Positions 1 to 8,560 of a DNA stretch of 24,480 nucleotides are shown piece by piece. Position 1 is the stretch's first letter, and the number at the start of each line of letters is the position of its first letter. The position numbers were made by a program, and so were the translations under genes. The stretch comes from Chara braunii (Eukaryota; Streptophyta; Charophyceae; Charales; Characeae), in NCBI GenBank assembly GCA_003427395.1, contig BFEA01000269.1:1578467-1602946 (forward strand), given 5' to 3'. The notes under the pieces were generated by a model. The model saw only the letters and a program-made list of their open reading frames with translations. It did not search any database and was not told the origin of the DNA.

Positions 1-3
1 CAC

Positions 4-13
4 GCCACGTGTC
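4..13. promoter_or_regulatory. ABRE / G-box-like element upstream of the first coding segment
   Basis: The sequence GCCACGTGTC contains the G-box core CACGTG and the ABRE form ACGTGTC. It lies about 150 bases before the ATG at 158, followed by a strongly pyrimidine-rich leader (15-120) typical of plant promoters and 5' UTRs. bZIP or bHLH factors bind such sites in plants; a short site like this can also occur by chance. Confidence 0.3.
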
Positions 14-157
14 CTATCTTCGCCTCCTTCCCTCTGCTCCGTCTCCCTCTCCCTCGATCTCTCTTTCTGAGGAAGCCGACGACGACGGCTCGGACTCTCC
101 GCCATCTCCCTCCCTTTCTTGCTGCCTCTCTGCCACCCCGTCACCCCCGCCATCGCC

Positions 158-640
158 ATGAGTTTCGCCATCGAGCGAGCTTTCAGTGATCAGTTGCTGA
201 TGCCACGGGGAGAGATCTCAGCCATCCGCCAAGTGCATCATCTGCGGATCAGCCCCGACTTCATGCGCCTTGCGCAGTTCTTCTGCACTGCGGGTGTATA
301 CCGCGCGGCAGAGTTCCGATTCTCGAACGATCCCCAGGTAATGGTGCTGGCCGAGGCAACGACGTTCCAATGGCGAGCGACCCCGGGAATCAGCCACGTG
401 TCTACAGTGGTAGTCTTCAGCGGCGACATCACCGCCTTCGATCCGGCGCGGCAAGCCGCCATCCAAAGCACCTTGTACCGATGGGGTCGCGATCTGGCTA
501 CTGATTGGGATCGACGGCTCACAAGGCACGGTGACAAGTGTTATCCTGTCGACGACATCGAAGTCAACACGCTGCGCACGACGCTACGCGAGCCACCTGT
601 CGTCCTCCTAAAACTTGCTCCCTTCCAGCCGCGCAGATGA
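158..640 (+). CDS. Hypothetical protein, 160 aa (possible repeat domain, copy 1)
   Basis: I do not recognise the family. The ATG at 158 has a good context (GCC before it) and opens a frame with strongly GC-ending codons up to a TGA at 638-640; the frame stays open a little upstream but only through a pyrimidine-rich leader. The product is soluble-looking, with no signal peptide or membrane segment. Its middle has a tryptophan-arginine pair at residues 72-73 followed by a hydrophobic strand (WRATPGISHVSTVVVFSGDI) and a helix-like arginine-rich tail. The same order (WR, about 8 residues, hydrophobic strand, Gly, then an Arg-rich helix) recurs in the segments at 697-975 and 1247-1885. There is a CAG|GTAATG donor-like site near 337, so the frame could be spliced, but codon use stays good beyond it. 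Coding confidence is moderate; function unknown. Confidence 0.55.
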   Translation: MSFAIERAFSDQLLMPRGEISAIRQVHHLRISPDFMRLAQFFCTAGVYRAAEFRFSNDPQVMVLAEATTFQWRATPGISHVSTVVVFSGDITAFDPARQAAIQSTLYRWGRDLATDWDRRLTRHGDKCYPVDDIEVNTLRTTLREPPVVLLKLAPFQPRR

Positions 641-696
641 GCCGCGCGCCGATCTCAACGTTCTCTCCTCCCTCCCTCTTCCCCATCTTCTGACAG

Positions 697-975
697 TCCT
701 CTCACGACCCTCGTCTCTCCTTCCGTCTGGAGCCGCTGATAGTACCCATCGTTGATCCGGACCGTTGGAGGCTGTGGCGTGCAAAATTCGTCGAGCTCTC
801 ATTTTGCCTGCTACGAGTGGATCTGAGCTGGACGTGGGAAGGCGATCAGAGGCCCGCGTCGGAGATTGTGGAGTTGCTCGTCATTCAGGTGTGGAGGACC
901 AACGTGGCGGGAGATCTTCTGGGATTCGTCTTTGGAGCAGTGGATCGAGGAAACCGATCACAGATCGTGCGCTAA
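697..975 (+). CDS. Coding-like segment, probable internal exon or decayed frame (repeat domain, copy 2)
   Basis: A long pyrimidine tract (about 660-690) ends in ACAG at 693-696, a strong 3' splice acceptor. From 697 one frame reads about 92 residues with natural composition and GC-ending codons up to TAA at 973-975. It contains WRTNVAGDLLGFVFGAVD (Trp codon at 892), which lines up with the WR/hydrophobic-strand/Gly pattern of the segments before and after it. There is no start codon of its own, so I read it as an internal exon or as part of a broken gene. The same frame resumes after TAA (973) and TGA (994) into the 1031-1407 segment, so either a short intron removes both stops or this is a pseudogene. 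Family unknown. Confidence 0.4.
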   Translation, partial: SSHDPRLSFRLEPLIVPIVDPDRWRLWRAKFVELSFCLLRVDLSWTWEGDQRPASEIVELLVIQVWRTNVAGDLLGFVFGAVDRGNRSQIVR

Positions 976-1030
976 CTTACGATCGTGATCCCGTGATTGG
1001 CCGACGAACTCTCTGTCGACATCGTCTCTC

Positions 1031-1407
1031 AGAGCGACGAAGAACCCGTGCCACATACCCTTCCAAGGATTCTCGCCCCGAGCCTCCAGTGGTCGGCTTG
1101 TATCGAGGAGCGCTGGGCGGATCGGCGAGAGGAGAACCCGGAGGCTGCTGTGCAGCGCAAGAAAGAGATCGCGGAAGGAAAGCGGCTGAGGATCGATCCA
1201 GCACCGAACGATCCTTTCAAGGATCCCGAGCCGCCCAAGCCGGAACATGAAGACCTTGCTGCCACGACCTCGGGAGCCGCGACGACAAGGTGTCGATCCC
1301 GATCTCGATCCACGTCCCCCTCCGCCTCCGCCCATCCCCCAATTCGTCAACGTGTCAATGAGGGGCTTAGCCCTTCGTCCTCGATCCATATACCACCATC
1401 CCCTTAG
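1031..1407 (+). CDS. Coding-like segment: acidic/proline-rich then Arg-Ser-rich, possible exon
   Basis: GTCTCTCAG at 1022-1030 is an acceptor-like site, with a CTAAC branch-point-like word at 972-976. From it one frame runs about 125 residues to TAG at 1405-1407. The first part is acidic with a charged helix-like stretch, then proline/glutamate-rich, and the end is an SRSRSRSTSPSAS-type low-complexity tail. The last 160 bases overlap, in another frame, the start of the 1247-1885 frame, so only one of the two is likely translated there unless the overlap is real. Probably a linker or disordered region of the same gene. Function unknown. Confidence 0.35.
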
Positions 1408-1885
1408 CTATCTCTCTTTCAATCAGTACTTCCATCGCGTCGTCTACCCCCGTAATCCCTTCCCCATCGCCACCTTCCGACATTTTTACTCCGCCCGCCT
1501 AGAACTGACTGTCCACCCCCACCCTTCCGTTCGGTATGCTGTCCCCGACTACTCCCTCCACATTCTGCTCCTTAGCGCCGCGTGGCGAGGCCGTAACCAT
1601 ATAGAGGTTTACTGCATCGTTACGGGGACCTTCCCTGCGTGCGAGAACCATGATCGGTTCCGCACAGACATCCTCCGAACCCTCGTATCCCTTTACCCAG
1701 ACTACCTCGCTTCCCTTCCCCGCAGCGGCCAGAGATTCCCCCGCTTCCATCGCATTGTCCGTTTTCAAGAACTTCCCTACGACCTCACTGCGATCGGGCG
1801 CTTCATACCCGAGCTTGCGATGGAGCCGCCCCGCCCTCCCTCATACCCGTATGGCCTTCCCTTCCCCCTTCCGGTTAATTACTGA
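1247..1885 (+). CDS. Hypothetical protein, 212 aa (repeat domain, copy 3)
   Basis: This is the best-looking frame in the window: ATG at 1247, TGA at 1883-1885, strongly C/G-ending codons. The N-terminal 40 residues are proline/arginine-rich with a run of six prolines. From about residue 60 the sequence looks like a folded domain rich in Phe, Tyr, His and Arg. Trp113-Arg114 starts WRGRNHIEVYCIVTGTF, followed by an Arg-rich helix; this matches the pattern of the coding segments at 158-640 and 697-975. The C-terminus is proline-rich. No signal peptide, membrane span or known catalytic motif is visible. It may be the last large exon of one gene covering 158-2021 or an independent tandem paralogue. 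Confidence 0.55.
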   Translation: MKTLLPRPREPRRQGVDPDLDPRPPPPPPIPQFVNVSMRGLALRPRSIYHHPLSYLSFNQYFHRVVYPRNPFPIATFRHFYSARLELTVHPHPSVRYAVPDYSLHILLLSAAWRGRNHIEVYCIVTGTFPACENHDRFRTDILRTLVSLYPDYLASLPRSGQRFPRFHRIVRFQELPYDLTAIGRFIPELAMEPPRPPSYPYGLPFPLPVNY

Positions 1886-1895
1886 TGCAGCGGTA

Positions 1896-2021
1896 ATGGA
1901 CGAGTGTCGCGGCGACGGCACGAGAAAGATCACGTCCTTGGATCGTCAAAGAGCCCAATCTGAGGAACTAGTAGAAGAGCAGAGTTGCCACGATTGGATG
2001 ACGTCCACACACAATCGAACG
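1896..2021 (+). CDS. Exon-like tail ending at a canonical splice donor
   Basis: From an ATG at 1896 a frame of 42 codons, rich in Asp, Glu, Arg and Gln, runs to CG|GTAAGT, with GTAAGT at 2022-2027, a textbook plant 5' splice site. Composition becomes AT-richer after about 2100, as expected for an intron or intergenic DNA. It would be a terminal part of the gene block to its left, or a separate first exon whose partners I cannot find. Confidence 0.25.
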
Positions 2022-2122
2022 GTAAGTGGCATACAGAGAATTGCTCCTCGTGTCGATCAATTAAAGAAATCGACACATGTGAACAAGCAAGCAGGAGCTT
2101 GCTAATATTGGAACCCCCTGGG

Positions 2123-2138
2123 CGTCACATATGTGACG
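2123..2138. repeat. Perfect 16-bp palindrome with TGACG half-sites
   Basis: CGTCACATATGTGACG is a perfect palindrome. Each arm carries TGACG (bZIP/TGA-factor type half-site) around a CATATG centre. It sits about 100 bases after the last coding-like segment. A dimeric transcription-factor site is possible; nothing else supports it. Confidence 0.3.
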
Positions 2139-2189
2139 AACCACTTTCTGTAATATGCGATTTTCTGCGCAGTTGCAATGAGGGGTCCT

Positions 2190-3640
2190 AAGCTGGGAAG
2201 ATTGGGCCAATTACGGGAGATCGGGATCGGTGGAGAATTGCATCAGTGTCCTCGTTTTTTCGTCCTTTTTCGTCGTTTCTTTTTCGAATAGCCAAGCACA
2301 GGGTCGGGTGTGTCTTGGGACGGCCGGTGGAGTGATTGGTCGGATGAATGTCTGGCGCGCCACCACGCGCGTGATTAATAAAGGTTGACGTCGTTTCTTT
2401 CGGTTCGATTTCGATCTTTTGGGCGCGGACATCGCGTGTGAAATTGCTTTGTTTTTTTTTTTTTAATTTCCTTTTTGAATCTTTTTTCGAATTTTGTCGA
2501 GCCCCCAATGGCTCTCGGAATTTTGGACTTTCCTTCTGGAATTCGTGCTTCTTTTTGCTTTTTCGCATTAGATAGGAATTTAGGAATTTAGTAATTAGGA
2601 TTTTTCCTGCCGCGTGGCGCCTTTTGTCTACGCGCTTCTTCATGCGGCCGCAACGGTACTCTGATTAGTGGGTGCCCTTAATCGTGTGTGTAACTGTAAT
2701 TTTAGGCGGGCGTCATTGTAACTGTATCTTTCTTCTTGCACTTCGTCTCTTCCTCCCTCCCTCTCTTTCTTTTGCTGAAATTTTGTAAGCCGCGGCTTGC
2801 ATGCTCGGATCGATGCGTGGAGAAGGGTTACGTCCCCCACGCGGCGGCCGATCATGCAGAATGCAGACGTTCCCTCTCTAATCCTCACTCTAAGTCCTGG
2901 TAATTCTGTGTTCTTCGCGCATGCATGCACACTATAAATTTCGGCTGCGCGATTAGTCAACTCTCTTAACCCGTTGTTGGAAGCTCGGGGTTGCGCGATC
3001 AAGAAAAGTCGGCATACGAGCGAAGTAAGAGGTGAGTAGAGTAGGAGTTGGGCGACCCGACGGGCTGGTGTCGAACGCACGGGATTGACGTGGGCCACGA
3101 CGGACTGTGGGCACGGGCGAATCCGACGGGTGCGGGGGGACTAAGCGGGGTGACAACTTCAGGGGTTGGTGCGTGACGACGGACTTTCCGCATCGGAGAG
3201 AAAGAGAGAAAGGAGAGAGTTGAGGTCGATGGACGTGGATTTGCTGTTTTCTTGTCTCTTCCCCCTCTTCATCTGTGTACATACATTTTGATTACGACTC
3301 CGGGCGGTTTGCCCATTCTTATTTTCGTTTCGGCTTTCTGAAATCCGGGGTTGGGTTTTTGCTCACACTTGTCCTTGCGATGTCCGTCCTGCTTGCATTA
3401 GGTGTATAATTGTCGAATGTATGGATGTATGGATGTTATGACTGCTTGTCTATCTTTTTGCTGAGAATCCCTGTCCTTGCATTATGTCTATGTCGAATCT
3501 TTGCCTGCACCTGATGTCGCTGTAGATGGGATAAGAATCTGGCCCCGATAGTGATTTTGTTCTCGTTTTTGCTTATCCCGCGATGGAGGTTGCGATATGA
3601 TTGCATCTTGCATAATCGACGATCCGAAGTCTAGTTCCGC
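2190..3640. other. Noncoding stretch, no gene recognised
   Basis: Frames here are low-complexity (lysine-rich from poly-T runs at 2450-2465) or have no codon bias. It holds short imperfect ATGTATGG repeats near 3416-3440 and the TATA-like box listed separately. Confidence 0.5.
2933..2939 (+). promoter_or_regulatory. TATA-box-like element with a downstream donor site
   Basis: TATAAAT follows GCATGCATGCACAC. A start site about 30 bases on (around 2965) would give a short leader exon ending at AAGAG|GTGAGT (donor GTGAGT at 3032-3037). This fits a promoter plus noncoding first exon on the plus strand, but no downstream coding exon could be identified, so support is weak. Confidence 0.2.
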
Positions 3641-4244
3641 GAACGCTGCGTGAGAACACGTGTAAACGCGATCCTAGTCGCGCCCTTACACGCATTCCCG
3701 TGCGTCGATTCGCTCACCCAAAAAGGATTCTCGGCAACCATCATCCCGTACGAGCACGCTGAGGCAACACTGAGTCTGCCTGCCCGACACATGCTCGTGC
3801 GAGGTGACGATATCCCGACCCGCTGTCGAGCGCATCGGTCCGGCACCGCACCAAGGCAGCGCGGGACCCTCCCGGCCGCGTCACGCAGGAGTTGGTTTAA
3901 ATCCATCGCCACAAGTTATACATGTGGAGCTTCCGTAAGCCGCTCCGGCCGAGTGCGCCAGCCATACCTCTCGCGAGCCCCTACGACAGGATAGGGCCTA
4001 CGCGAGGCACGACTTACCTCCACCTTACGGGAGCTGTCACCTCCCTTCGGTGAGCGTATCCCCACCGAGGTACCAGTCCACAGTACGAAAGCTAATCAGT
4101 TGCAATCGCAGAGGTGGACCAGCCGAAGGCGTTTTCTCGTTCGTTGTAGCATGGGGGGTACGCGCGGTAGTACGCCTCTATCGGACCCGCACGCGAACCG
4201 GCATCTTGGGGGGCTGGGGTCCCAAGCGCAGTTCGTCGCCGGTC
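3641..4244. other. GC-richer stretch, origin unknown
   Basis: Higher GC than its surroundings, with several short inverted repeats (for example CCAC/GTGG near 3908-3926 and GGAGC/GCTCC near 3926-3950). Frames on both strands are arginine/serine-rich without convincing codon bias. It could be the edge of a decayed transposable element. Confidence 0.2.
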
Positions 4245-4433
4245 GACCAGGACGCATCCCACACACCACGCGTACACCACTTTACGAACAAAAAAAAGAA
4301 AACATACACACACACACATACGAAACGACACAGGACAAACAACGCGACAACGCTCCTAGCCCCTCGGTAGCCAACCCATAACTTTCCAATGCGGAAATCG
4401 AATAGGCGTCGCGCGCGAGGCTTAGTATAATAC
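4245..4433 (+). repeat. 189-bp segment, left copy of an assembly-made duplication
   Basis: These 189 bases are repeated without a visible difference at 4472-4660, with only the sequencing adapter between. Contains a poly-A run and a short (CA)n. The exact identity and the adapter show that the duplication is not biological. Confidence 0.9.
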
Positions 4434-4471
4434 CTGTCTCTTATACACATCTAGATGTGTATAAGAGACAG
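4434..4471. other. Nextera mate-pair junction adapter left in the assembly
   Basis: CTGTCTCTTATACACATCT followed directly by its reverse complement AGATGTGTATAAGAGACAG, the 38-base circularisation junction of the Nextera mate-pair protocol (two Tn5 mosaic ends). It is synthetic. Any reading frame that covers it (minus strand 4178-4450 for example) is spurious. Confidence 0.97.
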
Positions 4472-4660
4472 GACCAGGACGCATCCCACACACCACGCGT
4501 ACACCACTTTACGAACAAAAAAAAGAAAACATACACACACACACATACGAAACGACACAGGACAAACAACGCGACAACGCTCCTAGCCCCTCGGTAGCCA
4601 ACCCATAACTTTCCAATGCGGAAATCGAATAGGCGTCGCGCGCGAGGCTTAGTATAATAC
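4472..4660 (+). repeat. 189-bp segment, right copy of the assembly-made duplication
   Basis: Identical by eye to 4245-4433. The order end-adapter-start is what a read through a 189-bp circularised fragment gives; the assembler seems to have walked this loop once. Confidence 0.9.
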
Positions 4661-5831
4661 TGTGCGGACGCAGGGCTAACTCATATCGACTCACAATGCA
4701 AGCGTACGCAAGCGGTCGCAATGATGGCGTACCATGTAGTACCCATACTCATGTGGTCCTCGTTAATCTCGAGGGTCGCATTCGACACTCAAGTGTCGGC
4801 TGACACTCGCCTTGANGGTTAATCTCTCGACGCTGGACAACCGCCATGCGCGGTTGAAGACCACACACCCTCTTCTGTACTCTGTGCAGAGCGGGTGGTA
4901 CACAGACCCATGCATGTGGTGGCAGTCGTTTCTTACTGCCCTGGAGGTGAGTTCCACTCCGGTCCCGGACAGAAGTCAAGGGGTTTGACTTTGACGGCTG
5001 CCACAGACTACAACGTCCAACTATAACAACTCTAAAAAGCAAACGTAAAAAGAGAATTCCCCTTTTCTCTCGTGACATAATCTGGTTGACCCTTATGCAC
5101 AATCACAGTGGCCTCTCAAACACTCAGGGCACTTATAAATATATAAGGGTTGATTTTATAAGACGATCACTTCTCACAGTCACGGTGGGGTTCCTCTCAA
5201 CCATATATGTATGAAATCGCAGACAATCACATCCAGAATCCGATCCATAACCATACCTGCAATCACATCAAAGATTCAACCAGAAGTCCATGCACTACAC
5301 AGGGTCAACTTCAACCATTCCTTGCACTCACACCCCTCGCTTTAGCCATACAAGCCTCACTCGTGCAACTCTCAAATAAATACTCAGTACTTTTGTTGGA
5401 TGACCATTCAATAAAGTCTGGGTAAAAACACAACAAAACATTTCAAATCTCAAGGATAAAGTCTTTAGGCTAAGTGACAGGAGTGGATTGGAGTTGAATC
5501 GTAAACCGACGAATCGACAACCGACTTGTTATCATTGATAACAGAAGATGATTCTCAAGGGATCAAGCTGAATCTAGTCCTGAACTTGAACCAACCGATC
5601 AAGAGGACCTGTAACATATGACAGGCCAATGCCCCAGGCTAAACCTGTAATTCCATGGAGAATAATCTTCATATCACGATCTCACTCAAGAATCATCCTA
5701 GTTAAATATATCTAAGCCTACCTCTAAGCAAGTGCCCCAAAAAAGGTAGACTCATGGCAGAATCTCCCCCATTCAGGGTGGATCGCCAGAATAGTCACCT
5801 GTCAAAATATATTCTCTCTTTCAAACTAAGA
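4661..5831. other. Noncoding stretch with one ambiguous base
   Basis: No credible gene. One N at 4816 marks an unresolved base. Small inverted repeats: CGACACT/AGTGTCG near 4783-4798, TGTTATC/GATAACA at 5527-5543, CCTGT/ACAGG at 5608-5625. The small plus frame at 5207-5425 has no codon bias. Confidence 0.4.
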
Positions 5832-6446
5832 AAATTTCGGTAGCGCTTCCCGTAGGAAAACTGCCTTTCCAGAATTTATATAAGTCCATATATAAAAGTC
5901 GAAATAATCTCTAACTTTGGAAAGTCAAAGTTTGTCTAACTCCCTGAATTGGTAGAAATTTGGGCAGCATTCCCTTTCGAAAGGGAGACTTCCCAGATTT
6001 ATACTAAGTCAGATATGAACTCAGAAGACAACGTGAGTTCAATTTAGACAAAATCTAACTAACTTCTTAGTTTTGCAGAAATTTCGGCAACACTCCCTCT
6101 AGAAAAGTGTTATTCCAAAATTTATACAAGGCTAGCTCCAGAATTTGAAAGTAACTTTGACCTCCCAAAGTTCAATTTTGTCTAACTCCCTGATTTAGCA
6201 AAAATTTGGGCAGCACTCTCCTTAGAAAAGGAGACTTCCCAGATTTGAACTAAGTCAGATAAGAGAAAGGACAAAATTGAACTTTCGACAAACCAAAATT
6301 TAACTATCTCATTGGATTTGTAGAAATTTCGGCAGCACTTCCCGTAGAGAAAGTAGCTTGCCAAGATTTATACGAAGCCAAGTATAAGAAAAAGTCTCAA
6401 CAAATGCAAAAATTGACCTAAATAAAGAAAGTTATTACAAAAAATG
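5832..6446. repeat. Tandem array of about five 123-bp units in alternating A/B order
   Basis: The word AAATTTCGG or AAATTTGGG recurs at 5832, 5956, 6079, 6202 and 6324, spacings 124, 123, 123 and 122. Units 1, 3 and 5 have CGG and units 2 and 4 have GGG; 2 and 4 also share a GGAGACTTCCCAGATTT block and a CTAAGTCAGATA tail, while 1 and 3 share TTGTCTAACTCCCTGA. This is a dimeric higher-order repeat of about 246 bp. Just after the anchor each unit has a hairpin whose arms differ between units but remain complementary (for example AACACT/AGTGTT at 6089/6106 and TCTCCTT/AAGGAGA at 6217/6228). A further degenerate relative, TTTCGGCAG then AGCTCCC, lies near 7655. Confidence 0.8.
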
Positions 6447-6663
6447 CAAGAATTGACACTAACTCCTATGGCTCTAGCACGTGTCCAGCAACTAAAGCAA
6501 CTACCTACCAACCTGAAACTCAGATTAAGTAGTGGTCTCACTCAGTCACATGCAAGCCAAACCACAAAGGTAAGTACTCTCACCATCCCAAGTTCTTTCT
6601 ATAAGATAGTTTATGAACCTTCTAAGTTCTTAGATCCTTATACTCATCTTACATAAGGCATAG

Positions 6664-7369
6664 AGCTGGACCATTCACCGTAGAAACAGTGCCCAGCTTG
6701 CCTTTAAGATATACACGAACAGGTTGCACAACTACTTCTCTCTTCTTTTGGGCATATGACTAGGCCATTCACAGTAGAAACAATGCCTAGCCGCCCTGAA
6801 CTGTTTAATAACCGAAATTTAAGTATTTCTCTGACTTTGTTTTTCAAAGGAAAAGGCAAATATGGGCATGGGACTGAACCATTCACAGTAGAAACAATGT
6901 TCAGCTTGCCCAGACTATTTCCATTTATACTTTGTATTTTTCCTTTTTTCTTCTTAATAATATGACTTAACGCTGGACCCTTCACAGTAGAAACTATGTC
7001 CAGCTGCCAGTTCACATGCAAATATACATAAAGTACTTTCCTTTATACTTAGTTTAGTTCACGTGCGTGGTTTTCAGGCTAAACCATTCACAGTAGAAAC
7101 AATGCCTGGTCCTTCTACTGTGATATGCCTTAGACCAGAAATCCTCCCTCAGAATAAAACAAGAATTTAAGCCCCTTCAATCATGCAAACCCCATAGTTA
7201 ACTAGAGTAAACAAACCATTCACAGTAGAAACAATGCCTGGTCCTCCAGAAAACAACTAGATAAACATAGCAACTAGGCCATTCGCAGTAGAAACAATGC
7301 CTGGTTCTTCAGAAAACAGCCAAATAAACATAGCCATGAGCCATTCACATTAGAAACAATGCTCAGGCT
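6664..7369 (+). repeat. Array of eight hairpins with conserved core and compensating arms
   Basis: The core CATTCACAGTAGAAACAATG or a close variant occurs eight times, copies spanning about 6664-6698, 6760-6790, 6874-6904, 6972-7004, 7074-7109, 7208-7241, 7274-7304 and 7332-7369. The flanking arms differ but pair: AGCTGG/CCAGCT, CTAGGC/GCCTAG, CTGAAC/GTTCAG, GCTGGAC/GTCCAGC, CAGGC/GCCTG, none in copy 6, CTAGGC/GCCTGG (one wobble), TGAGC/GCTCA extended by AGCC/GGCT. An unpaired C follows the left arm in most copies, then ATT pairs with AAT (with AGT as a wobble in copy 1) around a 12-base loop. Spacing is irregular, 58-133 bases. Minus-strand frames through the array contain a repeated IVSTVNG-like peptide, but stops and spacing make translation unlikely. 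Confidence 0.8.
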
Positions 7370-7562
7370 TTGGTTGACCCTTCCAAACGCATGCAAAATT
7401 GCCTTCCTCCCACCTTCCCCCAATTCATACCTTAGTCTGCTTTCAGTCAAAACAAAAGAGAAACTTAAACTTCACTTTCACACATTCCTTCCATTCAGTC
7501 TGATCGGGTCCTGAAGTGAAAACAAAAACCATAGGGACAATCTCATGCATACAACAGTCATA

Positions 7563-7814
7563 TTACAGAGAGAAAGGCAAAACATGGGTGGTAGTAGGTT
7601 GTACAGATGGAAATGGTTTACCTGACGATTCCCTGCCTCCATAACTCCTCCTGAGTTTCGGCAGAGCTCCCGCATTCGATGGGGCAACCTCCCACAGAGG
7701 CCTTGACGCGGACTTACGGGTTGCAATCCCGCCTGCCGCCCTCCTCTCGTAACCAAGGACTAGACTGAGAGTAAGAAGGGCAGAAAAAGAAGGATGTGAG
7801 TCTCTCAGATCCAA
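7563..7814 (-). CDS. Possible minus-strand exon, 83-codon frame, weak
   Basis: On the minus strand an open frame includes a GC-rich section ending at CAG|GTAAAC (donor at about 7622 reading leftwards), which would end an exon there. Composition is arginine/serine/glycine-rich and I recognise no domain. The segment also contains the degenerate TTTCGGCAG-AGCTCCC motif related to the 123-bp array, so it is more likely part of the same repeat element than a gene. Confidence 0.15.
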   Translation of the reverse strand: MDLRDSHPSFSALLTLSLVLGYERRAAGGIATRKSASRPLWEVAPSNAGALPKLRRSYGGRESSGKPFPSVQPTTTHVLPFSL

Positions 7815-8019
7815 GAAAGGTGCTCTCAGTCTCGCAGGAGAGGGCCTTGATATCTGGGTGCGCCTGAGGGCCCCGCAATGGCAGCCACGTCTAACAGCTG
7901 GTTCAAGCTGTTGAAGTCAAACCTTTACTGACCCCTTGAATCGCAGCACTAACCTCCCTTCCCGTCCAGTCTAATCACCTCTCCAAGCCTTGCCCGATCA
8001 CGGCCGCTCGACGGTCCTC

Positions 8020-8560
8020 AGACGTAGCAACAGTTCATGCGTAGCCCCAACAGCGATACTCAGCAGTGTAGATCAGCAGCGATCCGCGCCCAGTATGCAG
8101 TTATGGTCTGTGCCTGGCCAGCAGTAGCAGCAGCTGTACACGGCGGTGGTCAGCAGAAGTGCCAACAACCTCCAATAGTCACAGTCCGCACTTAGTTCAC
8201 AGGCGCGGCGGTAGTACACTGCAGGCAGTCAGCGCGTAGTGGCTTAGAGTAGTGAGACTGCGCGCCCAACAACAACCTCTGCAGTATAACAGGCTATACG
8301 AGTTTAGTAGTAGCCGGCGGCAAGCTGCCGCAACATACAACAGTCGATAGCAGGCCGCAGCTAGAGTGTAGTCAACAGGAGCGGCAGCAGTATACAGCCC
8401 ACAGTTCCACTGTTCGCAGTTCGCAGCCTAAGAGAAATGGCACCCGGACCCAACCAATAAACAACAGTCACTATCCGCAGTAGCTAGCCGTAGTATATTG
8501 TGGCCATCAGCAATATGCATGTATCCTAGCAGCAGCAGCGTTGGGTAGCGAAGGCACTTC
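8020..8560. repeat. CAG/GTAG-rich low-complexity stretch
   Basis: The words CAGCAG, CAGTAG, GTAGT and GCAG recur irregularly throughout without a fixed period. Stop codons interrupt all six frames, so it is not a polyglutamine-type coding repeat. Cryptically simple DNA, perhaps internal to a larger retroelement. Confidence 0.5.

Noticed and set aside
765-1250. 161-codon plus frame overlapping the coding block
   Set aside because: Arginine/glycine-rich shadow; the +1-phase frame over the same DNA has far better codon use and protein-like composition.
2188-2643. 151-codon lysine-rich minus frame
   Set aside because: Lysines come from T-rich plus-strand DNA; no codon bias or domain.
4178-4450. 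Minus-strand frame beginning MCIRDR
   Set aside because: Its first residues are encoded by the adapter at 4434-4471; the rest is translated CA repeat and GC-rich spacer.
6704-7021. Repeated IVSTVNG-like peptide in a minus frame
   Set aside because: It arises from the repeated hairpin core; spacing between copies is not a multiple of three and stops intervene, so a protein repeat is unlikely.
6664-7369. CRISPR-like array or hammerhead ribozyme
   Set aside because: Spacers are irregular (58-133 apart) and arms vary with the repeat, unlike CRISPR, in a eukaryotic context; the CTGATGA and cleavage motifs of a hammerhead are absent on both strands.
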